Of a stretch of 64,000 nucleotides of DNA, positions 45,345 through 54,542 are shown piece after piece. The notes beneath the pieces are model-generated. The model saw nothing but the letters and a program-made list of their open reading frames with translations. It was not told the DNA's origin and did not search any database. The stretch comes from Sporosarcina beigongshangi (GTDB taxonomy: Bacteria; Actinomycetota; Actinomycetes; Actinomycetales; Micrococcaceae): NCBI RefSeq assembly GCF_016820535.1, contig NZ_JADHDY010000006.1:1-64000 (forward strand), given 5' to 3'. The number at the start of each line of letters is the position of its first letter. The stretch's first letter is position 1. The translations under genes were made by a program, and so were the position numbers.

Positions 45345-45430
45345 CCCCCGACGCTGATAGAGCGTCACCTGAAAGACCCCCGACGCTGATAGAGCGTCAC
45401 CTGAAAGACCCCCGACGCTGATAGAGCGTC
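45345..45430. repeat. 32-bp tandem repeat with palindromic core GACGCTGATAGAGCGTC
   Basis: Copies begin at 45345, 45377 and 45409, with an exact 32-bp period; the third is cut after the palindrome. Each unit holds GACGCT-GATAG-AGCGTC (a 6-bp stem) and the linker ACCTGAAAGACCCCC. The CTGAT-N3-GCGTC pattern and period match the arrays at 16942 and 26022. Confidence 0.9.
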
Positions 45431-45456
45431 GAGAGTGGGTGGTGGGGCAGGGGACG

Positions 45457-45489
45457 CAAAAGGCCCCTCCGGTTCTTGCCGGAGGGGCC
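45457..45489 (-). terminator. Terminator of tRNA-Leu
   Basis: On the minus strand, GGCCCCTCCGG pairs with CCGGAGGGGCC (45489-45479 with 45472-45462), followed by TTTT. It lies 10 bp past the tRNA 3' end. Confidence 0.85.
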
Positions 45490-45498
45490 CATTCAGCG

Positions 45499-45580
45499 TG
45501 CGCAAGAGGGGACTTGAACCCCTACGCCCGAAGGCACAGGTACCTAAAACCTGCGTGTCTACCAATTCCACCACTCGCGC
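45499..45580 (-). tRNA. tRNA-Leu (TAG)
   Basis: An 82-base class II tRNA with acceptor GCGCGAG/CTTGCGC, anticodon stem CAGGT/ACCTG around loop TTTAGGT (anticodon TAG), a long variable arm (GTGCCTTCGGGCGTA region) and a T-arm with GGTTCAAGTCC. CCA is not encoded. Confidence 0.95.
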
Positions 45581-45717
45581 GGGAGCCGTGAAGCACCAAC
45601 AATACTACCGAATCGCCATGGTCCCGGCGACCACACGGCGGCGAACCGGCAACCGTCCAGATTTCCGCACTATGATGAGTGGCTGACGCAAATTCCATGC
45701 TGCAAGGAGACCACAAC

Positions 45718-47397
45718 GTGACACGCCCGGCCGGCCCGCTGCCCAAGGCGCTGCGGCTCGCGGCCGTGATTTCCGCCGTCGTTCTTCTTGCGGTGACTGG
45801 CTGCACGCCGCCCACCCCCTCCCCCACCACGGCGGCCCCGCTGCTTCCCGAGCAGACAACCTTCACCTTCGGCACCGGCGCAGATCCGCTGGGATTCGAC
45901 CCGTCGCTGGTATCAGACACGGAGTCGTACCGCGTGACGCGCCAGGTGCTGGAGGGGCTGCTGACCATCGACCCCGTCACCGGCGCGCCCGCCCCCAGCC
46001 TCGCCACGGCGTGGGAGGAGCTCGACGGCGGACTCAACTACCGCTTCACCCTTCGCCCCGACGTGCACTTCCAAGACGGCACGGATTTCAATGCCGCGGC
46101 CGTCTGCAGCAATTTTGAACGCTGGTACTCGTTCACGCCGGCCACGCGCGGCGACGGCACCTCTACCATGTTCAAGCAGGTCTTCCGCGCATTCAAGGAC
46201 GATTCCAAGAATTCCAGCTATGACGGCTGCACGGTGGACGGGCCGCTGGAAGTGACGATCGGGCTCAAGCTCCGCCTGACCGGGTTCCTCCAGGCCATGA
46301 CTCTGCCCGCCTTTGCCATTTCCTCCCCCGCCGCCCTCAAGGCCGGCACAGCCGACGTGCTGGACCAGACGTTTTCGGCCAACAAGGTCTCCAAGTACGG
46401 CCTGCACCCGGTGGGCACCGGGCCGTTTACGTTTACGGAGGCGGCCCCGGGCGGGGTCACCATGACCGCCAACCCGGACTACTGGGGCGAAAAAGGTACC
46501 ATCACCACGCTGAAGTTCAAGACCTTTGAACAGCCCGAGACCCGTTTCGCGGCACTGGAGGACGGGAGCCTGGACGGCTTCGACCCCGTGACCCCCGGCA
46601 ACTACGACCTCCTGATCAAGAACGGCAAGCAGGTGCTCCAGCGCGACCCCTTCTCCGTGATGTACCTGGGGATCAACCAGTCGATTCCCGTGCTGGCAGA
46701 CCTCAAGGTGCGCCAGGCCATCGCCGCCGCCGTTGACAAGGCCACGCTGGCCGGCAACTATTTCATCGCAGGCACGGCGCCCACGGGCCAGTTCATCCCG
46801 CCCAAGCTAAGTGGCTTCAACAACGCCGTGGCCGGCCAGCCCTTCGACAAGGCCAAGGCGAAGTCCCTGCTGGAGGCGTCCAGCTATGCCGGCGAGGAGC
46901 TCAAGTTCTACTACCCCACCAACGCCGCACGGACCTATCTGCCCCAGCCCGAAAAAGTGTATGCGCAGATCGCGAAGGACCTGACGTCGATCGGGTTCAA
47001 CATCAAGCCGGTTCCGATCCCGTGGAGCGACGGCTACATCACCGCCGTGACCGGCGAGGGCGACCATGCCCTGAGCCTGATGGGCTGGAACGGCAGCTAC
47101 GCCGATCCCGACAACTTTGTGGGGCCGCTCTTCGGCTCCCCCAACGCCGAGCTGGGCATGGACGACCCCCAGCTGGTCTCCAAGATCACCCGCGCCCGCA
47201 GCATGCCCAACGGCCCGGACCGGGACGCCGCCTACGACTCCATCAACAAGCAGCTCGCCGAGACGGTCCCGGCGGTGCCCATCGCCTTCCCCATCTCCGC
47301 ACTGGCCCTCTCCGACCGGGTCCTCTCCTACCCGCTGAGCCCCGTCCTGAACGAGGTCTTCAACCAGGTCAAGCTCGCACCCGAACCCGCCGGCTGA
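45718..47397 (+). CDS. ABC transporter substrate-binding lipoprotein, peptide/opine family (SBP_bac_5)
   Basis: A protein of 559 residues. The GTG at 45718 follows AAGGAG with 9-bp spacing. The signal ends in lipobox VTGC, so the protein is a cell-surface lipoprotein. The SBP_bac_5 pattern is clear: GFDPSLVSDTESYRVTRQVLEGLL, PSLATAWEELDGGLNYRFTLRPDVHFQDGTDF (in parts), VGTGPFTFTEA and NPDYWG. It would deliver peptides or related solutes to a membrane permease. No permease or ATPase genes are adjacent, so it must use a distant transporter or serve as an orphan receptor. Confidence 0.9.
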   Translation: MTRPAGPLPKALRLAAVISAVVLLAVTGCTPPTPSPTTAAPLLPEQTTFTFGTGADPLGFDPSLVSDTESYRVTRQVLEGLLTIDPVTGAPAPSLATAWEELDGGLNYRFTLRPDVHFQDGTDFNAAAVCSNFERWYSFTPATRGDGTSTMFKQVFRAFKDDSKNSSYDGCTVDGPLEVTIGLKLRLTGFLQAMTLPAFAISSPAALKAGTADVLDQTFSANKVSKYGLHPVGTGPFTFTEAAPGGVTMTANPDYWGEKGTITTLKFKTFEQPETRFAALEDGSLDGFDPVTPGNYDLLIKNGKQVLQRDPFSVMYLGINQSIPVLADLKVRQAIAAAVDKATLAGNYFIAGTAPTGQFIPPKLSGFNNAVAGQPFDKAKAKSLLEASSYAGEELKFYYPTNAARTYLPQPEKVYAQIAKDLTSIGFNIKPVPIPWSDGYITAVTGEGDHALSLMGWNGSYADPDNFVGPLFGSPNAELGMDDPQLVSKITRARSMPNGPDRDAAYDSINKQLAETVPAVPIAFPISALALSDRVLSYPLSPVLNEVFNQVKLAPEPAG

Positions 47398-47540
47398 CCC
47401 CCGCGCACAGTCCGGCAGGGCACCCGCGGCGGGCCGTCCGCCGTCGGGCGCCAAAAGAGCCGGTTGGCCCGCGATTTACGCATAGTGTGCCTGCCGCGAT
47501 ACGCTTCTACCGCTAGGAAGAGCCTCTACCGGAGTTGACT

Positions 47541-49040
47541 GTGACCTTCATTTCGAACACCAAAGACGCTGACGTTGTCCTCATTGGAGGCGGCATCATG
47601 AGCGCGACGCTGGGCACGATGCTCAAGCAGCTGGAGCCAGACTGGAAGATTGTGCTGTTCGAACAGCTCGACACTCCCGGCCTTGAATCCTCGAGCCCCT
47701 GGAACAATGCCGGAACGGGACACTCCGCGCTCTGTGAGCTCAACTACTCGCCTGCGGCCGCAGATGGTTCGGTGAATCCCGCCAAGGCCATCCACATCAA
47801 CGAACAGTTCCAGCTTTCGCGCCAGTTCTGGTCCCACCTGGTGGACGAGCAGCTCATCGGCTCCCCCAAGGGCTTCATCAACACGGTCCCGCACATGAGC
47901 TTTGTCATTGGCGAGGCGCACCGCAAGTTCCTCAAGACCCGCCACGAGGCCCTCCAGCCCAACCCGCTCTTCGCCTCCATGGAATACTCCGAAGACCCCG
48001 CCCAGATCGCCAAGTGGGCGCCGCTGGTCATGAAGGGCCGCGACGCCGGGCAGACGGTCACCGCCACCCGCTCCGCCGAGGGCACCGACGTGGACTTTGG
48101 CGCGCTGACCCGCGAGCTGATCGGCTACATGGGCCGGCACGACGTCGAAATCAACTACGGCACCACCGTCACCGACGTTGCACGCACATCGGACGGCGGC
48201 TGGGACGTTGCGCTCAAGCACCCCGCGTCCGGGGAACACGGCCGGGTCAAGGCCAAGTTTGTGTTCATCGGTTCCGGCGGCGGTGCGCTGCACCTTCTGC
48301 AGAAGTCGGGCATCCCCGAGGGCAAGGGCTTCGGCGGCTTCCCCGTCTCCGGCCAGTTCTTCCGCTGCACGGATGAGACCCTGGCGAAGCAGCACAGCGC
48401 CAAGGTGTACGGACAGGCCTCCGTGGGCGCCCCGCCCATGTCCGTCCCCCACCTGGACACCCGCTATGTGGGCGGCAAGCGCTCACTCCTGTTCGGCCCC
48501 TACGGCGGATTCTCCACCAAGTACCTCAAGACCGGCAGCTACATGGACCTGCCCGGCTCCATCCGCCCCGGCAACCTCATCCCCATGCTCGCCGTGGGCA
48601 AGGACAACCTGGACCTGGTCAAGTACCTGGTGGGCGAAGTCACCAAGTCCCGTGCCGGCAAGGTGGAGGCGCTCCACGAGTACTTCCCCGAGGCCGACGG
48701 CAAGGACTGGGAGCTCATCACCGCGGGCCAGCGCGTGCAGATCATCAAGAAGGATGCCAAAAAGGGCGGCGTGCTGCAGTTCGGCACTGAGGTCATCACA
48801 GCGGCCGACGGCACCCTGTCCGCACTGCTCGGCGCATCCCCGGGAGCATCCACGGCCGTGCCGATTATGCTTGAGCTGTTGCAGCGTTGTTTCCCGCGCA
48901 AGTTCAAGCTGGAGTGGCAGGATTCCCTGCGCACAATGATGCCCACCTACGGCACCAAGCTCAATGATGACGCGGACGCCTTCGAGAAGTCCCTGGCCGC
49001 CACGGCAGCTTCTCTGCAGCTCAAGCAGGAAAAGGTCTAA
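47541..49040 (+). CDS. mqo: Malate:quinone oxidoreductase
   Basis: A protein of 499 residues. It is a peripheral membrane FAD enzyme that oxidises malate to oxaloacetate and passes electrons to quinone, the main malate-oxidising route in many Actinobacteria. The FAD-binding loop is [20 protein letters not shown]. Further Mqo blocks are [50 protein letters not shown] and [19 protein letters not shown]. The GTG at 47541 is preferred over the TTG at 47535, because CCGGAG lies 6 bp before it. Confidence 0.96.
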   Translation: MTFISNTKDADVVLIGGGIMSATLGTMLKQLEPDWKIVLFEQLDTPGLESSSPWNNAGTGHSALCELNYSPAAADGSVNPAKAIHINEQFQLSRQFWSHLVDEQLIGSPKGFINTVPHMSFVIGEAHRKFLKTRHEALQPNPLFASMEYSEDPAQIAKWAPLVMKGRDAGQTVTATRSAEGTDVDFGALTRELIGYMGRHDVEINYGTTVTDVARTSDGGWDVALKHPASGEHGRVKAKFVFIGSGGGALHLLQKSGIPEGKGFGGFPVSGQFFRCTDETLAKQHSAKVYGQASVGAPPMSVPHLDTRYVGGKRSLLFGPYGGFSTKYLKTGSYMDLPGSIRPGNLIPMLAVGKDNLDLVKYLVGEVTKSRAGKVEALHEYFPEADGKDWELITAGQRVQIIKKDAKKGGVLQFGTEVITAADGTLSALLGASPGASTAVPIMLELLQRCFPRKFKLEWQDSLRTMMPTYGTKLNDDADAFEKSLAATAASLQLKQEKV

Positions 49041-49089
49041 AGCTCCCCGTTCAGCTGGTGGGGGGCCGGCATAAAGCAGTGGGAGAAAG

Positions 49090-52000
49090 ATGTACAACCT
49101 GGCCAAAATGTCCCTGGGAAACCGGGCGCTCATTGCCCTGATCACCATCTTCGCGGTGGTGTTTGGCGTGATCACGCTCGGTTCCCTGAAGCAGGAACTC
49201 ATCCCCAGCATCGAATTCCCGCAAATCACGGTGATCTCCTCGATGCCGGGGGCCTCCCCCACTGTGGTGGACAAACAGGTCAGCGAACCCCTCGAGGCCG
49301 CACTGAACGCGGTGGAGGGCCTGGAATCCAGCACGTCCACGTCGCGCACGGGCGTCTCCACCATCAGCCTCGCCTTCACCTACGGCACCAACCTGGACCG
49401 GGCCCGGAACCAGATTGACCGGGCCATCTCCAACATCAGCTCCAGCCTGCCGGACGGGGTCCAGCCGCAGCCCATCGCCGGCAGCATCTCCGATTTCCCG
49501 ATCGTCTTCCTCGCCGTCTCCTCCGACCAGGGCCTCGCCGCACTGAACACGGAGCTGGCCCAGGTTGCGGTGCCCAAGCTGATGAAGATCGACGGCGTCC
49601 GCAGCGCCGATGTGAGCGGCGCCAACTCCCAGCACATTGAGATCCTGCCGGACTCCGCCAAGATGGCCGCCGCCGGCGTCAACGCCGCCTCCATCACCAA
49701 GGCACTTTCCGACAACGGAACCCTCATCCCGATCGGCTCCCTGAGCACCGACGGCAAGACGCTCTCCATCCAGGCCGGCAGCCCCGTCGACTCGATCGAT
49801 GCGGTCAAGTCCCTGCCGCTGGAGCCCGCAGCTGCCGCGGCGGAGACCCTTCCCGGCGCACCCGCAGCACCGGCCACGCCCGGCGCCGGGCCTGCACCCA
49901 TTCCCACGATTGAAACCGTGGCTTCCGTGGCCCTGGCCGACGATCCCACCACCTCCATCACCCGCACCAACGGCGTGCCCACCCTGGCCCTGTCCGTGAC
50001 CAAGAAGCCCGCGGCCGACACCGTGACCCTGTCCAAGGAAGTCGCCGCGGCCCTGCCCGGGATCACGGCCGCGATGGGGCACAACACCAAGTTCACCACC
50101 GTCCTGGACCAGGCACCCTTCATCGAGAAGTCCATCCACGACCTCACGGTGGAGGGCCTGCTGGGACTTGGCTTCGCCGTCGTCGTCATCCTGCTGTTCC
50201 TGCTCTCGGTTCGCTCAACGCTGGTGACGGCCATCTCCATCCCGCTTTCACTGCTGGTGACTTTCATTGGGCTGTGGGCCACGGGTTACTCGCTGAACAT
50301 CCTGACCCTGGGGGCGCTGACCATTGCGATCGGCCGGGTGGTGGACGACTCCATTGTGGTCATCGAGAACATCAAGCGGCACATGAGCTACGGCGAGGAC
50401 AAGAAATCCGCCATCCTCGCCGCCATCAAGGAAGTGGCCGCGGCCATCACCGCCTCCACCCTGACCACGGTGGCCGTATTCCTGCCCATCGCGTTCGTTG
50501 GCAGCCTGGCCGGCGAGCTCTTCCGCCCGTTCGCGCTCACCGTCACGTTCGCGCTGCTTGCCTCGCTGCTGGTTTCGCTGACCATTGTCCCGGTGCTGGC
50601 CTACTGGTTCCTGAAGTCTCCCGCGCCGTCGGATGCCACAGCCCCGAAGGACGACGGCGGCACCTCCCTGAGCGGGAAGGCGCTCCTGAACGCTGTGGAA
50701 GAGAAGGAACGCTCGTCGTGGCTGCAGCGCGGCTACCTGCCCATCCTGGCCAAGACACAGAAGCATCCCGTAGTGACGCTGATTGCCGGCGGCGTGATTT
50801 TGGCGGCCACCCTGGCCATGACGCCGCTGCTGCCCACCAACCTGCTGGGCGACACCGGCCAGAACAGCATGAGCATCCAACAGGACATGCCACCGGGCAC
50901 CAGCCTTGAAGTCACCGACGCAGCGTCCCAGAAGGTGGAAAAGGTGCTGTACGGGATCGAGGGCGTCACCGACGTCCAGGTCACGGTGGGCAACGGTTCC
51001 GGCGGTTTCGCCGCACTCCTTTCTTCCGGCGCATCCAGCGCCTCCTTCCAGGTCATCACCGACCCCGATGCCGACCAGGCGGCCCTGCAGGACCAGGTCC
51101 GCACCGCCGTCGACGGCATCAAGGACGCGGGGACCATCACCGTGGGCGCCCAAGGCGGCGGCTTCGGCATGTCCTCCTCCGTGGACATCACCGTCAAGGC
51201 CACCACGGGCGAGGAACTGCAGCAGGCCTCGGACGCGTTGGTCAAGGCCATGACCGGAATCCCCGGAGCACAGTCGGTGGAGAGCAACCTTTCCGGCGCC
51301 CAGCCCGTGGTCCAGGTGACCGTGGACCGCAACAAGGCTGTGGCTGCCGGACTGGACGAAAAGCAGATCACCGGCCTGCTGGCCGCCACCGTCAGCCCCA
51401 TCCCCGGCGGCACGGTGCGCATCGACACCACCGACTACCGCGTGCAGATCGGCACCGGCACCACGTTCGACTCCGTTGAAGCCCTGGCCGCTGCCCAGAT
51501 TCCCACTCCGGCCGGGCCGGTCCCGCTCTCGGACGTGGCCACCGTGGCCGAGGTCCAGACGCCGTTGACGGTGACGTCCTCCGACGGACAGCGCACCGCC
51601 ACCGTCTCGGTGACACCGGACGCCAACTCGCTGGGCTCGCTCAGCGCCGAGGTGCAGACCAGGTTGGATGCCACCACGCTGCCGTCCGGAACCATCGCCA
51701 CGATTGGCGGCGCCGCCACCCAGCAGGCCGAGTCCTTCCAGCAGCTGGGACTGGCCATGCTGGCCGCCATCGCCATTGTCTACGTGATCATGGTGGCCAC
51801 GTTCAAGTCCTTGATCCAGCCGCTGATCCTGCTGGTTTCAATCCCGTTTGCCGCCACCGGCGCCATTGCCCTGCTGCTCATCACACGGATTCCGCTGGGC
51901 CTGCCGTCACTGATAGGCATGCTGATGCTGGTGGGCATTGTGGTCACAAATGCCATTGTGCTCATTGACCTGATCAACCAGTACAGGCAGCCGTCCGGGG

Positions 52001-52572
52001 ACAGGCCCGCCATGAACGTGGCCGACGCCATCGAGCACGGCGCCCGCCAGCGACTGCGCCCCATCCTCATGACGGCCCTGGCCACCATCTTCGCCCTGAC
52101 TCCCATGGCCCTGGGGCTGACCGGCGGCGGCGGATTCATTTCCCAGCCCCTGGCTGTCGTGGTGGTGGGCGGGCTTATCTCCTCCACCCTGCTGACACTT
52201 GTCCTCGTGCCCGTGCTGTACCGACTGGTGGAAGGCCGCAAGGAACGCCACGACCTGAAGAAGGCGCTGCAGGCGGTGCACACCCCGGCCGGCACGGCGC
52301 CCAAGAGCATTCCCCTCGACGACTCCGACATTCCGGCCACGGCTGAGACGGCCGGCGCCGCGGCTGTCGGAACCGCCGCGGGCGGAAAGGCCACAGAGTC
52401 CCAGGGCAGCTCCGACGCCGGGACAACCAAGGTCACGGAGCAGTCCGGGGGCACGTCCAAACCCCAAGGCGACAAGCCCGGATCCAAGTCCAAGGAGCCC
52501 AAGCCGGACTTCCAGGACTGGACCACCGGCGCCATCCCGAAGGTGCGCGGCCGCCGCGCCGCCACGGACTAG
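49090..52572 (+). CDS. RND-family efflux transporter (AcrB/SwrC-like)
   Basis: A protein of 1160 residues with the HAE/AcrB topology. Helix 1 lies near the N-terminus, followed by a large extracytoplasmic region (about 35-345) that starts ELIPSIEFPQITVISSMPGASP. Helices 2-6 cover about 350-530, with GRVVDDSIVVIENIKRH bearing the conserved acidic pair of TM4. A second loop (about 580-880) and helices 8-12 (about 885-1070) follow, then a C-terminal Ala/Thr/Lys-rich tail of about 90 residues. The first loop has a Pro/Ala-rich insertion (about 250-280) not typical of AcrB. No membrane-fusion partner is adjacent, as is usual in Gram-positives. Confidence 0.9.
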   Translation: MYNLAKMSLGNRALIALITIFAVVFGVITLGSLKQELIPSIEFPQITVISSMPGASPTVVDKQVSEPLEAALNAVEGLESSTSTSRTGVSTISLAFTYGTNLDRARNQIDRAISNISSSLPDGVQPQPIAGSISDFPIVFLAVSSDQGLAALNTELAQVAVPKLMKIDGVRSADVSGANSQHIEILPDSAKMAAAGVNAASITKALSDNGTLIPIGSLSTDGKTLSIQAGSPVDSIDAVKSLPLEPAAAAAETLPGAPAAPATPGAGPAPIPTIETVASVALADDPTTSITRTNGVPTLALSVTKKPAADTVTLSKEVAAALPGITAAMGHNTKFTTVLDQAPFIEKSIHDLTVEGLLGLGFAVVVILLFLLSVRSTLVTAISIPLSLLVTFIGLWATGYSLNILTLGALTIAIGRVVDDSIVVIENIKRHMSYGEDKKSAILAAIKEVAAAITASTLTTVAVFLPIAFVGSLAGELFRPFALTVTFALLASLLVSLTIVPVLAYWFLKSPAPSDATAPKDDGGTSLSGKALLNAVEEKERSSWLQRGYLPILAKTQKHPVVTLIAGGVILAATLAMTPLLPTNLLGDTGQNSMSIQQDMPPGTSLEVTDAASQKVEKVLYGIEGVTDVQVTVGNGSGGFAALLSSGASSASFQVITDPDADQAALQDQVRTAVDGIKDAGTITVGAQGGGFGMSSSVDITVKATTGEELQQASDALVKAMTGIPGAQSVESNLSGAQPVVQVTVDRNKAVAAGLDEKQITGLLAATVSPIPGGTVRIDTTDYRVQIGTGTTFDSVEALAAAQIPTPAGPVPLSDVATVAEVQTPLTVTSSDGQRTATVSVTPDANSLGSLSAEVQTRLDATTLPSGTIATIGGAATQQAESFQQLGLAMLAAIAIVYVIMVATFKSLIQPLILLVSIPFAATGAIALLLITRIPLGLPSLIGMLMLVGIVVTNAIVLIDLINQYRQPSGDRPAMNVADAIEHGARQRLRPILMTALATIFALTPMALGLTGGGGFISQPLAVVVVGGLISSTLLTLVLVPVLYRLVEGRKERHDLKKALQAVHTPAGTAPKSIPLDDSDIPATAETAGAAAVGTAAGGKATESQGSSDAGTTKVTEQSGGTSKPQGDKPGSKSKEPKPDFQDWTTGAIPKVRGRRAATD

Positions 52573-52602
52573 CCATCCCAACTCCTGGCTGCACCCAACG
52601 GA

Positions 52603-52907
52603 TCGAAACAGCAGCTGATGCGATCCCGACCCACGCATCCGAATCGAAGCAGCAGTAGTTGCGTTTTCCTCTGTTGAGGCAGCAGCAGATGCGATGATCA
52701 GGCAAGATTCATCGCACGTGCTGCTGCTTCGAATGCTGCAATCGCAACAACTGCTGCTTGGATGACACAAATCGCACATGGTGCTGCTTCAATGCGCAGA
52801 CTGGGCCCAAATACGGCTTCGTCGGACACCCACAGGCAGACTTACGGACTGAAGCAGCAGCAGATGCGATCCCGACCCACGCATCCGATTCGAAGCAGCA
52901 GATGCGC
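52603..52907. repeat. Repeat array with GAAGCAGCAG...TGCGAT words in both orientations
   Basis: Forward words start at 52603, 52644 (41 bp apart), 52674, 52850 and 52890. Inverted words (ATCGCAC...GCTGCTGCTTC) start at 52711, 52741 and 52771 (30-bp steps). The 41-bp unit aligns with the 41-bp unit at 23474 along its whole length (T-x-GAAAC-x-GCAGC...TGCGAT-x-CC). The array fills the 338-bp spacer between the convergent RND and MFS genes. Confidence 0.8.
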
Positions 52908-52910
52908 CTG

Positions 52911-54383
52911 TCAGGAAGGGAGGGTGGGGCTGAAGGCCAGCTTCGGGACGAAGTACAGGGCCACTGCCGCCACGAGCGCCGTGACGCCGCAGATGGTCCA
53001 GACCGTCATGTATCCCGCCAGCGGAGCGGCCGTTGAGCCGGCTCCCGCAGTCAGGGTCCCCAAGGCGGCGCCGGCCAGGGCGATGCCAAAGATGCAGGAG
53101 GCAAATGCCCCGCCCACGGTCTTTGTGGCGTTCGTCAGCCCCGTGGCCATGCCCGTCTGGGTCAGCGGCGCGGCAGCCGCGGCTGCCGAGGGCAGTGCCG
53201 CCACCAGGGCGCCGCTGCCAATGCCCGCGATCCCCATGTTGAGCAGCACCTGGGCCGTCGAATCGTGGAACGGCAGGAACAAGAGGTAACCCAAAGCAAC
53301 GAAGAAGGCCGCACCCATCAAGGTGATTCTCGGCGTCGTCCATCTGGTGATGAGGGGATACAAGAGCGCACCGCCCAGCATGCCCAGCACGTACACGCCA
53401 ATCAGCACCGAGACCACCGACGCGCTGGCGCCGAGGCCGTAGCCAACATCAGCGGGGTCGGTGCGCGCGAACGTGGACAGCGGCGCCTGCGCACCCAGGA
53501 CGGAGACGCCGAACAGGAACGCAGTCAGTTGCACGGGCCACATGCTGGGCTGGCGGAGCAGGCGGATGTCGATGAGTGGGTCCTTGTGCCCGAGTTCGTA
53601 GCGCGTGAAGGGGATGAGCGCTGCGATGCCCAGGACGACGGCGGCCCACGCCCACCAGGTGCCGGGGCCGTTGATCCGCATGAAGGTCAGGCCGGCGGTG
53701 ATCATCAGCAGGCCGGTGGAGAGGAGCACCAGGCCCACGGTGTCGACCCGGCCGCCGGTGCGGGAGTCGGATTCCGGCACGCCGAAGAGGACCACAAAGA
53801 AGCACAGCGTCACGGCAATGGCGGGGATCATGAGCGTCAACCAGAGCTGGCCGGGCAGGAGCCCGCCGATAAATCCGCCCGCGAGTGCGCCGACGATCAC
53901 GCCGAATTCCAGGCCGGCCACGAGGATGCCGGCGGACTTGCGGGTGAGTGCCGCCCCGTTGGGCTGGGAGTGGGAGCGGCTGTAGATCAGCGCGACTTCC
54001 AGCGGCAGCCACACCACATAGAAGCCCTGCAATGCCCAGGCGGCAAGGAACATCCAGAAGTTTGGGGCGAAGGCGACGCCCCAGGAGGCGGCTGCCGTCA
54101 AGGCCGTGGAGATGAGCAGGACCTTGCGGTGGCCCACCATGTCGCCCAGCTTGGCCAAGACGGGCACCACGAGTGCGCTGACCGTGAGCTGGGCGGCCTC
54201 AAACCAGTTGACGTCGGCGTCGTGGATGCCCAGGTGGCGCGCAATGTCAGTGAGGAGGGGCGTGTAGTAGCCCTGCAGGATGCCGCTCGTCAGCTCGACT
54301 AGGACCAGGAATCCCACAATGGCGGTGGCCGTGGGTGCCAGCCTCAGGCCGGTGCCAGCCATGCTGCGTTGCGCTGATGCCAA
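52911..54383 (-). CDS. MFS transporter, DHA2-like (14 helices)
   Basis: A protein of 490 residues. Motif A is LAKLGDMVGHRKVLLIS, and helix 1 contains VGFLVLVELTSGILQGYYTPLL, followed by repeated hydrophobic segments consistent with 14 helices. The TTG at 54383 is chosen because GGAGG lies 6 bp upstream; the next ATG (54362) has none. It is divergent from a luciferase-like oxidoreductase and its MarR regulator, so the three genes probably form one inducible detoxification module. Confidence 0.87.
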   Translation of the reverse strand: MASAQRSMAGTGLRLAPTATAIVGFLVLVELTSGILQGYYTPLLTDIARHLGIHDADVNWFEAAQLTVSALVVPVLAKLGDMVGHRKVLLISTALTAAASWGVAFAPNFWMFLAAWALQGFYVVWLPLEVALIYSRSHSQPNGAALTRKSAGILVAGLEFGVIVGALAGGFIGGLLPGQLWLTLMIPAIAVTLCFFVVLFGVPESDSRTGGRVDTVGLVLLSTGLLMITAGLTFMRINGPGTWWAWAAVVLGIAALIPFTRYELGHKDPLIDIRLLRQPSMWPVQLTAFLFGVSVLGAQAPLSTFARTDPADVGYGLGASASVVSVLIGVYVLGMLGGALLYPLITRWTTPRITLMGAAFFVALGYLLFLPFHDSTAQVLLNMGIAGIGSGALVAALPSAAAAAAPLTQTGMATGLTNATKTVGGAFASCIFGIALAGAALGTLTAGAGSTAAPLAGYMTVWTICGVTALVAAVALYFVPKLAFSPTLPS

Positions 54384-54435
54384 GGAAGTCCTCCAGTAAA
54401 TATGTGACGCGCCTTACATGTTGTAGTGCACACCC

Positions 54436-54459
54436 ATGTTACTTCCCGGTAGGGAACAT
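54436..54459. promoter_or_regulatory. Candidate MarR operator in the divergent spacer
   Basis: An imperfect 24-bp palindrome, outer ATGTT/AACAT and inner TTCCC-GGTA-GGGAA, lies between the MFS gene and the luciferase-like gene. A TACAAT -10 for the rightward gene follows at 54485-54490. Assignment to the MarR protein downstream is by position. Confidence 0.5.
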
Positions 54460-54542
54460 ATTCGTACCACCGCGGGTTGGACCGTACAATAGATACAAAC
54501 GCATATATCTCCCGGCGCCCCGGGGGAGCTAAGGAGCACACC

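Noticed and set aside
53265-54302. Long plus-strand open frame opposite the MFS gene
   Set aside because: It is antisense to a clear transporter, rich in Gly, Glu, His and Arg, has no recognisable domain and reflects codon bias in high-GC DNA. The same applies to long antisense frames at 248-1033, 2502-3833, 6715-8619, 34868-36157 and 42212-43651.
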